A stretch of 64,000 bases of DNA, from NCBI GenBank assembly GCA_963803495.1, contig CAWDMP010000002.1, forward strand, positions 4,526,001-4,590,000, in the 5' to 3' direction. Under the pieces are notes generated by a model. That model worked only from the letters and a program-made list of their open reading frames with translations. It had not been told where the DNA came from and did no database searches. The stretch is from Persicitalea sp963803495. Lineage in GTDB: Bacteria; Bacteroidota; Bacteroidia; Cytophagales; Spirosomataceae. Positions 33,800 to 42,812 of the stretch are shown here, piece after piece; position 1 is the first letter of the stretch; the number at the start of each line of letters is the position of its first letter. A program made the translations under genes and the position numbers.

Positions 33800-34429
33800 T
33801 CAAGAAAAATTGAAAAAGGGTAATATGAACGGAATCAAGGCGGAAAGTTGCATGCGCACGCGCAGGGTTTTAAGGGCAGTATAGATAAATTTGCAGGCCG
33901 ACTGGTAGTTGACGCCCATCACCTCCGCCACCGCCTCGTTGTCGAGTTCTTCGAAATACCGCAGGTATATCGCCTCCCGCTGCCGTTTGGGTAGCTTACT
34001 GAGGGCGGCAGTCAGTTGCCTGGAATGCAGGAGGGATGTTTCCTGCCTGAGCAGCGAATTCTCGGCGTTGTCGTGGTGAATGGGAAATTGGGTTTCGTCC
34101 AACGTTTCGGAGCACTCGCCCTGGAGCTGCCGAACAATCTTGTAACGGAGCGATTTGAGAAGATAATATTTGATCGAGTTGGCCTGGGCGATGCTTTTGC
34201 GACTTTCCCAAAGTTCGACGAAAAGATCCTGGATACAATCCTGCACCATGCTACGATCGTCGGTGATCTTGCGGCCGTAACGGATAAGGCTTTGAATGTT
34301 GGTTTGGTACAAATGATCGAAAGCCGCCCGGTCGCCTGCTTTGAAGTCTTCCCACAAATCGCGTCCTTCCGGCCAAGCGTGGGATGGCGCGGTTTGATTT
34401 GAAGAGCGAGAGCTATGCAGCGTTTCCAT
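33800..34429 (-). CDS. ECF sigma-70 factor (FecI-like)
   Basis: The 209-aa sigma factor has region 2 (FDHLYQTNIQSLIRYGRKI...VQDCIQDLFVELWESR) and region 4 (LSKLPKRQREAIYLRYFEELDNEAVAEVMGVNYQSACKFIYTALKTLR, given here only as its end points), separated by a short linker. It is encoded 72 bp upstream of the FecR gene on the same strand and probably drives the SusC/SusD pair, possibly with autoregulation. It has the usual length of Bacteroidota PUL sigma factors. The operon reads sigma, anti-sigma, SusC, SusD. Confidence 0.9.
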   Translation of the reverse strand: METLHSSRSSNQTAPSHAWPEGRDLWEDFKAGDRAAFDHLYQTNIQSLIRYGRKITDDRSMVQDCIQDLFVELWESRKSIAQANSIKYYLLKSLRYKIVRQLQGECSETLDETQFPIHHDNAENSLLRQETSLLHSRQLTAALSKLPKRQREAIYLRYFEELDNEAVAEVMGVNYQSACKFIYTALKTLRVRMQLSALIPFILPFFNFS

Positions 34430-34555
34430 AGTGAAACCGATAATGTACCTTGGATAAAACCCGGAAAAAATTGAGATGTTTCGGGTACGTACCTAACTTC
34501 AAAAATGAATAGTTGTTAATTTCTACTCAAAATTTGTCTACGATCCACCAATCCA

Positions 34556-35140
34556 TTGCACCACTACTATCTCCTCAACAAACCCTACGCCATGCTTTCC
34601 CAATTCATCGGCGGCGAAGGCCGGATGCTGGGCGAAATCGACTACGATTTCCCGGAGGGCACCCACGCCATCGGGCGGCTCGACAATCATTCCGAGGGAC
34701 TGTTGATTCTGACGACCGACAAGCGAATTACCAAACTCCTTTTTCAGGGTGAAGTACCACATTCGCGTACCTACCTCGTACGGGTGTACCGCCAGGTGAG
34801 CGACGCCACGCTCGAAAAACTGCGGACGGGCGTCAGCATCCACATCAAAGGTAACATCGACTACACCACCACACCCTGCCAGGTAGAGCGCATCGAAGAA
34901 CCGGAAAACCTTTTCCCCGGTGGCTACGAATACCGCGAAGGAATCCCGCACACCTGGCTACGCATCTCACTCACGGAAGGCAAGTACCACCAAATCAGGA
35001 AAATGACCCGCGCCGTCGGGCATCCCTGTCAGCGATTGATCCGGGTGGCGATCGAGGATTTGACGTTGGATGATTTGTTAGCTGGTGAGGTTAGGGAAGT
35101 TGAAGAGGAGGAATTTTTTCAAAGGCTCGGTCTGACTTGA
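34556..35140 (+). CDS. RsuA/RluE-type 23S rRNA pseudouridine synthase
   Basis: The 194-aa enzyme modifies uridine in rRNA. The catalytic motif GRLDNHSEGLLILT is near 41-54, with Asp44 as the nucleophile. KPYAMLSQF at the start, HSRTYLVRV near 70, and GKYHQIRKMTRAVGHPCQRLIRV near 142 complete the family pattern. No S4 domain is present, so it resembles the short RluE class rather than RsuA. It is divergent from the sigma-factor gene with about 125 bp between the starts. Confidence 0.88.
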   Translation: MHHYYLLNKPYAMLSQFIGGEGRMLGEIDYDFPEGTHAIGRLDNHSEGLLILTTDKRITKLLFQGEVPHSRTYLVRVYRQVSDATLEKLRTGVSIHIKGNIDYTTTPCQVERIEEPENLFPGGYEYREGIPHTWLRISLTEGKYHQIRKMTRAVGHPCQRLIRVAIEDLTLDDLLAGEVREVEEEEFFQRLGLT

Positions 35141-35407
35141 AATGTAAATTCCGTTTTCCAGAAAGGAGGAGTGAAGCAAATATTCTGCTTTCTATTCGAT
35201 GTCTGATTTGATTGAGATCACAAGAAAAACTCCAGCAGTCGCTCGGTTTTACCGAGTGACGACTATCCCGTAGCCCTCTGGGCGGTCCAAATAATACTGT
35301 TCCCCTTCACCTATACGTTGGCCTAATCTGTGGTGGGATCCCATGAACATCACGTATACTAAGAAAGAGAAAGTATCGAGTAAACGGGCGAGCCGCCCGT
35401 ACCACAG
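35141..35407. other. Convergent intergenic region with two hairpins
   Basis: A 10-bp stem with one mismatch (35238-35247 with 35251-35260) is followed on the minus strand, 10 nt later, by five T residues, so it may end the creatininase transcript. A second hairpin, ACGGGCG (35384-35390) with CGCCCGT (35394-35400), sits next to the creatininase stop. No gene is seen. Confidence 0.45.
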
Positions 35408-36163
35408 TTATTCGTACATCCCCTGCGCCTTCGCCAATTCATAAAAAAAGCCCCCCAACTTCTCCGTCAAATCCTTGAAAAACCGCTTGCCTTTGGCGGG
35501 CGTGGCTTGGCGGGGATCGCCGATGCCGGTGTCGGCGGTGACTTGCGACCATTTGCGCTCGCTCCACGCCCAGCCTTCGCGGAAGGCGGCGACGGCGTGC
35601 TGTTTGGCCGCGCCGTCGCCCGCTTGATCGAGGGGAAGTACCAGGTCGGGGCGGAGGTGCTGCATCACGCTGGTTTCTAGCTCGTCGGCATGGTCGCCCT
35701 TTGCGTCGAAGTAAATGCTCCGATCCAGAATGTTAAACCAAAAGACAAAGCTCAGGTGCATCTTGGGGTAGCGGACGCCCAACTCGCGGAGGATGGGCTT
35801 GAAGTCGTTGCCGCCGTGGCTGTTGAGTACCACGAGTTTGCGGATGCCCTGGCGGTCGAGTACTTCCACCAAGTCGTTGAGCACGGCGAGTTGGGTGCTG
35901 GGGTGCATGTTGAGGTTTAGCAGGATGTCGGTCTGCCCACTGTTGACGCCGAAGGGTACCGTCGGTAGCACGACGACCTTCGCGCCCCATTCCCAGGCGA
36001 TGCGGGCCGATTCGGCCGCGATGTGGTTGGCTTCGTAGACATCGGTACCGTAGGGCAGGTGGTAGTTGTGGGCCTCGGTGGCGCCCCAGGGCAGGATCGC
36101 CAGCTCGAACGACTGATCTTTGACGGCCTTCCAGTTGGTTTCGGCCAGGATGTAGGATCTCAT
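35408..36163 (-). CDS. Creatininase family amidohydrolase
   Basis: The 251-aa cytoplasmic metal-dependent amidohydrolase has the family metal-site motifs WGATEAHNYHLPYGTD near 27-42, LNSHGGNDFKPILREL near 112, and GDHADELETSVMQH near 156. The creatininase family includes creatinine amidohydrolases and FAPy deformylases (ArfB-type); the substrate here cannot be fixed. The start overlaps the stop of the DJ-1/PfpI-type gene by one base (TAATG), so the two are translationally coupled and may act on the same compound. Confidence 0.87.
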   Translation of the reverse strand: MRSYILAETNWKAVKDQSFELAILPWGATEAHNYHLPYGTDVYEANHIAAESARIAWEWGAKVVVLPTVPFGVNSGQTDILLNLNMHPSTQLAVLNDLVEVLDRQGIRKLVVLNSHGGNDFKPILRELGVRYPKMHLSFVFWFNILDRSIYFDAKGDHADELETSVMQHLRPDLVLPLDQAGDGAAKQHAVAAFREGWAWSERKWSQVTADTGIGDPRQATPAKGKRFFKDLTEKLGGFFYELAKAQGMYE

Positions 36164-36843
36164 TATTTTTCAGAAATTTCTTCCATGATTTTACGGGCCA
36201 CCTTTCCGGTCGAATTGGGATTCTGTCCGGTGACGAGCCGCTCGTCGACCTCGATGTTTTGCACGAAGGGAATCATGCTTTTGGTGTAGTGCGCGCCATA
36301 CTCGCGGAGCTTGTCTTCGAGGTAAAAGGGCGTCTCGCTCACGAAGCTCGCCAGCTTTTCCTCCACGTTCGAGAATCCGGTTACGTACTTGTCCTCGATC
36401 AGCCGGGTACCATCCGATAACTTGACATTCAACAGGCCGCATACGCCGTGGCTGACGGCCGCCACCGAGCCGCCGCGCTCGTAGATTCTGGCCGTGATGG
36501 CTTGTAATTCGGCGTTGTCGGTCAGGTCCCACATGGCCCCGGGACCGCCCGCGTAGTAGATGAGCTGGTAGTCGTCGGCCTTCACCTGAGCGGGCGAAAG
36601 CGAAGTCAGTAACTTTTGCTGAAAGCCTTCATCTTCGTAATGCGCTTTATTGAGGTGATCGTCGAGGTCGATGCTACGGGCGTCTACGGGGATAACGCCG
36701 CCGAGCGGGCTCACAAAATCCATCGCGATGCGGCGCTTGTTGAACACTTCGTAAAAATGCGTCAACTCGTTCAGCCAGAGCCCCGTCTTGGTTTCTTTGT
36801 TAGGATAATCAGCGTGATTGGTACAGACGATCAGGATTTTCAT
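36163..36843 (-). CDS. DJ-1/PfpI-type class I amidotransferase-like protein with altered nucleophile elbow
   Basis: The 226-aa protein has the fold of Hsp31/PfpI proteins: ILIVCTNHADYP at the start, FVSPLGGVIPVD near 43, QLIYYAGGPGAMWDL near 93, and the elbow SVAAVSHGVCGLLN near 124. In most relatives the elbow reads A-V-C-H-G with Cys as the nucleophile. Here that position is Ser and a Cys occurs three residues later. It may therefore have lost or changed glyoxalase, deglycase or peptidase activity. It is coupled with the creatininase gene by a one-base overlap. Confidence 0.82.
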   Translation of the reverse strand: MKILIVCTNHADYPNKETKTGLWLNELTHFYEVFNKRRIAMDFVSPLGGVIPVDARSIDLDDHLNKAHYEDEGFQQKLLTSLSPAQVKADDYQLIYYAGGPGAMWDLTDNAELQAITARIYERGGSVAAVSHGVCGLLNVKLSDGTRLIEDKYVTGFSNVEEKLASFVSETPFYLEDKLREYGAHYTKSMIPFVQNIEVDERLVTGQNPNSTGKVARKIMEEISEK

Positions 36844-36937
36844 GACGAGGCAGGGGAGCGAGCGAGGATTTACATTTTCCGAAATGTAGGGAAAATAAGT
36901 TCTTAGTAAAAATGGGCGCTTGCTTTGCTACCGATAA

Positions 36938-36965
36938 GGGCGGTCCGCCGCGCAGCAGACCGCCC
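36938..36965 (-). terminator. GC-rich hairpin after the first lyase gene
   Basis: GGGCGGTC (36938-36945) pairs with GACCGCCC (36958-36965) around a 12-nt loop, 12 bp beyond the lyase stop. No strong T-tract follows on the minus strand, so it may be an mRNA 3' stabiliser. Confidence 0.4.
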
Positions 36966-36977
36966 GTCCCGCAACAT

Positions 36978-38903
36978 CTACTTAGAGATCACGAACTGCA
37001 CCTTGTCTTTTGCTTTCAGGTTTTGGCCCGTCAGCACGATCCGCTGCACCCGGTGGCCGCCCCATTTGGTCTTGAAACTCTTGTACTCCATGCCCTCGGT
37101 GGACGGAAATTCGGTGGTAGCCCGCCATTTTTTGGCGTCATACCCGATGGTGAACCGCTGGCCCTGGGGCGTGGTAAGTAGTACCTCTCCCGGTTTGGTA
37201 ACATCGACTTCGGCGATGGTCATGAAAATCTGCTGCAAAGAATTCGGCTTTTGCGTCAGTACGTAGTCATCCGTAATTTCCACGCGACTCCTGACGCGAT
37301 CGAGTGCTACCACGCGGTTCCAGGAGGTGATGCCCGCCTCGGGTGGGTAGGCGGCGGCGATGTCGGCCGACAAAGAAGCGGCCCGATCCGAAATCGTACT
37401 CCTGGCGTCCTGTGCCGCAAACGCGCGCCCGGCTTTCTGCCCGAACCCGTTGACGATGGGTAGGTTGTGGTAGTCCGATTGCGTGAACCACAGTTCGTAG
37501 CGTTGGGATGAGAACGTGCGGGCGGTGTAGTTGCCGCGCCCGGCGTCGATGATGACAGGCGCGCCGTTGGCGTACAAAATGAAATCGCCGACATCGTTGT
37601 GGTTGTGGCTCTCGGCGTTGTGGCCGCCGTGGGTCGCCAGGAACAAGCCCGTTCGAATCGCGCGCGGTAAGTACTTCGATGTCCGACAGCCAGGCGTCGC
37701 GAACGGGTTCGTATGGTGCTGTTTCGCCGTCCATTTTTTGCAGCGTCAGCAGATTTTCGATCCGGCGGGGGCGGTGGTGGCCCGTCAGTTCGGTGGCTGC
37801 TTCGGGAAATTGCCCAAAGGCCCATTGGCCCATGCGTTCCATGCGCTGATCGCCCAGGGCGCGGCCAAAGCGGGAGAGCAGCAGGCCATCGGGCCTTAGA
37901 ACGGGGTCGGCATCGGCGAAGTTGACGAAGTAGGAACCCGCGATGTGTACTTTGTAGAAATACGCCGCCATGTTCTTCACGAGCGGATGAGCGTAGATAT
38001 TCACCTTGCCTTCCGTGGCCGCACCGAGCATTTCCAGGCAGTCGTACACACTTGCCCCGGCGGCAGTCCAGTAGCTGGGGCCCTCGTCGCATCCACCGTC
38101 GTCGCCCAGACCGTTGAGGTAGTTGTCGAGTCCCAGCATGGCGCGGTGGGTCATGTTGGCGCGGCGGGCAGGGTCTTTTTCTAAAATCAAAGTACTGAAA
38201 TCCAGTTCGACATAATCCACGGATTCCAGTTGTTCACCTTATTGCCCTTGGTGTTCCAGCGGTAGGTGTCGCCGTGGTCGAGCATGGGTTTGAAAAGACG
38301 CACATTGGTTTCGTGGTAAATGCGCTTGCGCACCAACGGGTTAATTGCATCCAGCTTGTCGCCCACGAAATAGTCGGCCATGCTCAAAAGTGAAGCCGTT
38401 TCGGCGGCGAAGAGATCCACGACCGGATTCTCGACGTCGGGCAATCCCGTGCTGCTGATGTGCGCCGGAACGCCCCAGTAGCTTTCCTCACAAATGGACC
38501 AGACGCCGTTGAGAACTGCCTCGACAAATCGCCCCTTCCCTTCGACGCTCTCCGCCAAAATCAGTTCGACCAGCGCATCCCGCTTGCCGTAGGAAATGTC
38601 GCGGTGCCGCTCGCGATCGCCCGAGCGTACGTAGTCGAGCGAGACGGTGGCCGAGATACCGGGAAAATCGTAGCCCAGGTTTTTCTCACCCGCTTCCACG
38701 ATGCCTTTCAGAATCGAGTCCGGCACGGCCGCTTGCCACTCGGCGGGCGTCGTGGGGTAGGGGTGGTAGTTTTCTTTGGGCAGGAGAATTTTTTCAATCT
38801 CGGCCAAAGGGTATTTTTGCCCCAGAATATTGCGCGGGATTACCTGGGCTTCGGCCACAAAAAAGCCGGCCAGCAGCGCCAGTAGAAAAATGATTTTTTT
38901 CAT
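36978..38903 (-). pseudogene. Heparinase II/III family polysaccharide lyase, two frameshifts
   Basis: Three frames join into about 640 aa. A signal peptide (MKKIIFLLALLAGFFVAEAQ) is followed by the alpha/alpha toroid (NWNPWIMSNWI, GDDGGCDEGPSYWTAAGAS) and the heparinase II/III C-terminal beta-sandwich with HGGHNAESHNHNDVGDFILY near the second break. Frame changes are needed near 38200 and near 37655 (GGG run). The family includes heparin/heparan, chondroitin and oligo-alginate lyases, acting in the periplasm by beta-elimination. It lies 15 bp downstream of a second lyase-like gene and in the same transcript as the SusC/SusD pair at 40938-46043. Confidence 0.83.
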
Positions 38904-38918
38904 GAAATGAAGGTTTGT

Positions 38919-40809
38919 TTATCTCCAGTCGGTCAAAGACTTGTCGAACGATTTTGCGGTACCAGCGACTTTTTGGGGTAAAAGGCTCACCTGTAGTACT
39001 ACCGATTGTCCGGCGGGTACTTCGTATTCAAAGCCGACTAGTACCGTGCCTTCGTTGGACCGCTCGTAATCGTTGGTGGGTTCGGAGCTCCACGTCTGCA
39101 ACTTCACATTGGCGGGGGTGTCGACCCGTAACGTGAGTTGCTTGCCATCTTTGGACAAAACCGCCTGATTGGTACCCCTGATTTCTACATCTTCGGGTGC
39201 CAGCATCACCCAGCGTACCGTCCCTTTCTTACCAACGCCCTTCACTTCGTCGCGGATGACTACGTAGGCATTATCCACAATGGCTACGCCCCGCCGGGCG
39301 GCGGCGAGCTGGCCTTTGTACACTTCTGAAATATCCGAGACGGCGTATTTCAGCGCGTCGCTCTCGCCTGAGGCGTCGATTTTGGCATAACCCTCGACGC
39401 GCTGAAGCTGGCCATCGACGGTGAGCGTGTTGTGCGTAAAGTTATTGTAGCGGTTGATCGTCCAGCGCTCGGCGTCCTGATCCTTGCCCCAGATGTTCAG
39501 GCCGCGCGATTCCAGCGCGTTGTAATTTTCCGAACCCAGATCCCCCCCCCAGCGCACGCCGTCGGCGTCCATCACGAAGGAGCCGATGTCCATGTGGGCG
39601 TGATTCATAGAAGGCGTCCCGGCCTTGAAACCGACAAAAATACCGTTCGGATCTTCCCACGAGCTCCGCATGAGAGCCACCGGGGTTTTGCCCAGCCCGA
39701 CCCAGAGTTTTTTTCGGGGCGGTGAAATTTTACCAAAGGCAACACCGGAGCCGTAGAGCATCAGCAGTGGAAACACGCGGTTGTCGGCCGAACCGGACAG
39801 GTCGGTCTGCTGCAGGTACCCTTTCTCGACCCATAGCAAGGACGGATCGTTGCTTTTCCTGGCAAAATAAAACATCGCCGGACTCAGCTTGCCGCGCCCC
39901 GAACCCGAATCGCTGTAATTGTAGGAATAGCCTGAGGTACCGATCATGTTTTCATAGTAGGCGGCAGTTTCAAGAAAGCCGGGCTGACGTGAAAGGCCGT
40001 AGTCGTCGCCAAACGCTTTTTCCAGAGGCGGTCAGAAACAGCACATTGAAAGTCGTACCGTAGTTCCAGTAGCCGTAGCCTTCGGGATAGGCACCATTGG
40101 GCGCATAGTCATGCATGGGTAGTTTGATGGAATTGACGGCGCGCTTGATGAGCTGCTTCGCCAGATCGGGTTCGTCTTCATATACTGCCAACGCTCCGAA
40201 CGTGATGCCCGCGTTGCAGACCTGATTCCAGTTATTACTCACCTTGAGGAAAGCGTTGTAGCGATCATCGAGCGAGGTGTTGAGTCCATGCGTGATAATC
40301 GCCTGGCTAATCGTCTTTCGCGACTCGGATGAAAGCGTGGGGTAAATCCAGTCGTAACCGATCGCCATCGCCATCGTCATTTCACCCACGTCGAGGTAGT
40401 GGGTCGGGTTCCAATCGCTGAATTTTGCGATGGCCAGCATTTCTGCTTCGGTGCGGCGCGCGTACTTGTCGTTGCCCGTCAGGCGGTAGGCGTAGGCCAG
40501 GTTGAAAATCCGCTGCAATGCCTCGCGGGATACGCTCAGCAAGCGGCGGCCCTCCACGATGCGCTCCACGGGCGCCAGGAGGAGTATCCGATCGGACTCA
40601 TCGAGAATGGCGCGGTGTACCTTCTGCCAGACCGGATCGCCGTCGATGGTTTTTTTAATCGCTTCTTCTTCCCCCGCCATCAGCAAAAGGCGTGGATGTT
40701 GCGCGGGTGGGTCGGGGATGGTTTGGGCGCAAGCGGTACTTACTGACAAAATTAGCGGAGCGAAGAATATTAAGGATTTCCACTGGTCAGCATTGTTCTT
40801 TAATTTCAT
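38919..40809 (-). pseudogene. Second heparinase II/III-like lyase, one frameshift
   Basis: The N-terminal frame (from ATG 40809, signal peptide ending ACAQ) has the toroid helices including YLDVGEMTMAMAIGYDWIYP and VSNNWNQVCNAG. The C-terminal frame has NHAHMDIGSFVMDADGVRWGGD, the beta-sandwich metal region of heparinase-II-like lyases. One A too many in the run at 40017-40021 (minus-strand GGAAAAAGCG) breaks the frame. With one A removed, GKAFGDDYGLSRQPGF links the two perfectly. The combined length is about 629 aa. It lies 15 bp upstream of the other lyase and downstream of SusD, as expected in a polysaccharide-utilisation operon for a uronic-acid polymer. Confidence 0.83.
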
Positions 40810-40903
40810 GGAGTTCAGATGTGTTTAAAGAAGAAAGCCACCCGATCAGCTTTTCTAATGCTAATCGGGTGGCTGAATGAAAACAAGACGAATGACAATA
40901 ATT

Positions 40904-40931
40904 ATCCACTATCCATTGTCCATTGTTAATT
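40904..40931. repeat. 7-bp phased array between SusD and lyase gene
   Basis: TC occurs at 40905, 40912 and 40919, with words such as ATCCATT and GTCCATT; a decayed fourth heptad follows. It ends 6 bp from the SusD stop codon. The vocabulary matches the inverted arm at 4660-4682. Confidence 0.7.
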
Positions 40932-40937
40932 AAATAC

Positions 40938-42722
40938 CTACTCCCAGCCGGGATTCTGACCCAGCGCCGGGTTGGCAGCTAAGTCTCCAATTGGAATCGG
41001 CCAAAAATAGTGCTTGCCCTCGTCAAAGACGGGATTCTCGAAGTCGGTTCCTTTGTAGACGTCGATGTACTCTTTGCCATCGTCGGGGTTGATGGAAGTC
41101 TTCATGTTGGTTGGGCTAAAACGCGCCTTATTGGCCTCGCTCCAACGCATACCGTAGTCCTTTTTCGTCAACAGCTTCCCCATTTTCCAACGCTGAATAT
41201 CTTGATAGCGCAGCCCTTCGACAACCATTTCGATGCGGCGCTCACGACGGATCTCGGCAATAATCGGCGAAAGGCCGAGTTTTGCGTAACGGGGATCAAC
41301 TGGAACGGCACCCAACTTCAAGTGTGGCATCGCGACACGATCACGCAACTTGTTGATCGAAATATCGAGATCATCCTGCGTGATGGTACCCAGTTCGGCC
41401 TTGGCTTCAGCATAGATCAGCAATCCCTCGGCCAGGCGCAGGATCACTGCGGGCATTTCGCCTTGGTTGAAGGCCTTACCAATCAAGTCGTCGGCGTTGT
41501 AGTTCTTGATGATGTGGTAGCCCGTCGTGGACTTCACACCTCCGCCCGGAAACCCTTCCAGGCGAGGGTAGGAGCGGCCATCTGCCCGGTCGAAACGATA
41601 CTTTTCCGTGTCGGCTGGGTGTAAGGCCGTTTGACGAAAGCGCGGGTCACGGTTCTCAAACTCATTCTCGATCGTCTCGTTACCCTTATAAAGCGGTGAT
41701 AACGCAATGGGCAGACCGTCGGTGCAGAGGTAGTCATCCACCATACTTTTGGTGATACCCCCCGAATAGCTACGGAAGTATGACAACGCGTTGTTGTTCA
41801 ATACGCCGCTTTTGTACTTCCTCCATTGGATCACCTCAGGATTCCCCGTCAGGTCGAGCATGCGGTGGTAAGCATTGTAATCGTTCTTGGGATCTCCCGT
41901 ACTGTATAAGCGGTAAGGGCCTTTCTCGATCAACTCCTTAGAAGCCTTAGCGGCTTCTTCCAGCCACATCTTGGAATCACCAATGCCGTGGTACTTGTTG
42001 AAGGTACCTTCAAACAGGCACACGCGGGCTTTCACTAACAGTGCAGCCCAACGGTTTATGCGGCCCGGTGCATTTCCATCGCCCCAATCGTTGGGAAGCT
42101 TAGTGCTGGCAAAGTTGAGGTCTTCCAACACTTTCTTCATTACCTCAGCGCGGGGCGTACGGGCGGCGAACAGTTCTTCCGAGTCGACGTTCAACTCACG
42201 CTCTACGAAAGGCACATCACCGAACTTGGTTACCTTCTCGGCGTAAAACCAGCCGCGCATCAGGCGGGCTTCGCCAATGTACTTGTCCTTGGTGGCCTGC
42301 GGAATCTTCGCCCGGTTATAGTTGTCCATGCCCACGTTGATGGCCCGAACAAAGTTCCAACCATCGTAGCCGAACCATTGGTCGCCCCCGGTAATTTGGT
42401 GCATACCTGCCCGTACTTGCTGAAAGCGGGTGTGGCGCGGGTGGCGCGGGGCCAGGTTGTCCGTGAATTCGTCCTGATTCCAGATACTGGCGTAGTGGCT
42501 ACCGAAACCATCATGGTGGCCATGCAGAATGGGTACGTCGATATCATCCCGGATGAGGTTGTACAAGCCATTGTTGTACACTATCAGGTCGTTTTCGGTG
42601 TTCCAGAAGGTTTCGTTGGTGATTTGGTCCAACGGGTACCTTTCCAGGAAGTCGTCGTTACAGGCACTGACTGCCAGCACCATCAGGCAGCCCAAGCCTA
42701 GTTTTAGAATTATATTTTTCAT
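40938..42722 (-). CDS. SusD/RagB-type outer-membrane glycan-binding lipoprotein
   Basis: The 594-aa intact surface lipoprotein has a signal peptide with lipobox VSAC (Cys near 21). Family features are LERYPLDQITNETFWNTENDL at the start, ARLMRGWFYAEKVTKFGDVPFVE (TPR-like helix pair), AVILRLAEGLLIYAEAKAELG, and EIRRERRIEMVVEGLRYQDIQRWKMGK near the end. It would bind polysaccharide over the SusC barrel encoded immediately upstream. No frameshift is seen, unlike the SusD at 27000. A two-arm phased array fills the space to susC. Confidence 0.92.
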   Translation of the reverse strand: MKNIILKLGLGCLMVLAVSACNDDFLERYPLDQITNETFWNTENDLIVYNNGLYNLIRDDIDVPILHGHHDGFGSHYASIWNQDEFTDNLAPRHPRHTRFQQVRAGMHQITGGDQWFGYDGWNFVRAINVGMDNYNRAKIPQATKDKYIGEARLMRGWFYAEKVTKFGDVPFVERELNVDSEELFAARTPRAEVMKKVLEDLNFASTKLPNDWGDGNAPGRINRWAALLVKARVCLFEGTFNKYHGIGDSKMWLEEAAKASKELIEKGPYRLYSTGDPKNDYNAYHRMLDLTGNPEVIQWRKYKSGVLNNNALSYFRSYSGGITKSMVDDYLCTDGLPIALSPLYKGNETIENEFENRDPRFRQTALHPADTEKYRFDRADGRSYPRLEGFPGGGVKSTTGYHIIKNYNADDLIGKAFNQGEMPAVILRLAEGLLIYAEAKAELGTITQDDLDISINKLRDRVAMPHLKLGAVPVDPRYAKLGLSPIIAEIRRERRIEMVVEGLRYQDIQRWKMGKLLTKKDYGMRWSEANKARFSPTNMKTSINPDDGKEYIDVYKGTDFENPVFDEGKHYFWPIPIGDLAANPALGQNPGWE

Positions 42723-42731
42723 GTAAATACT

Positions 42732-42812
42732 GTTGAAAGGTTGAAAGGTTGAAAGGTTGAAGTGTCATTCGTCATGATTTAAACACTTAAACCTTTCAAC
42801 TCTTAAACTAAA
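42732..42812. repeat. Two-arm 8-bp phased array at the second susC-susD junction
   Basis: TTG occurs at 42733, 42741, 42749 and 42757 (word GTTGAAAG). The opposite arm has AAACACTT-type octads starting 42781, 42789, 42797 and 42805. The array ends at 42812, exactly against the susC stop codon (42813-42815). Confidence 0.88.

Noticed and set aside
35384..35400. Hairpin as an insertion sequence end
   Set aside because: No transposase or matching second end is nearby; it more likely belongs to mRNA 3' ends.
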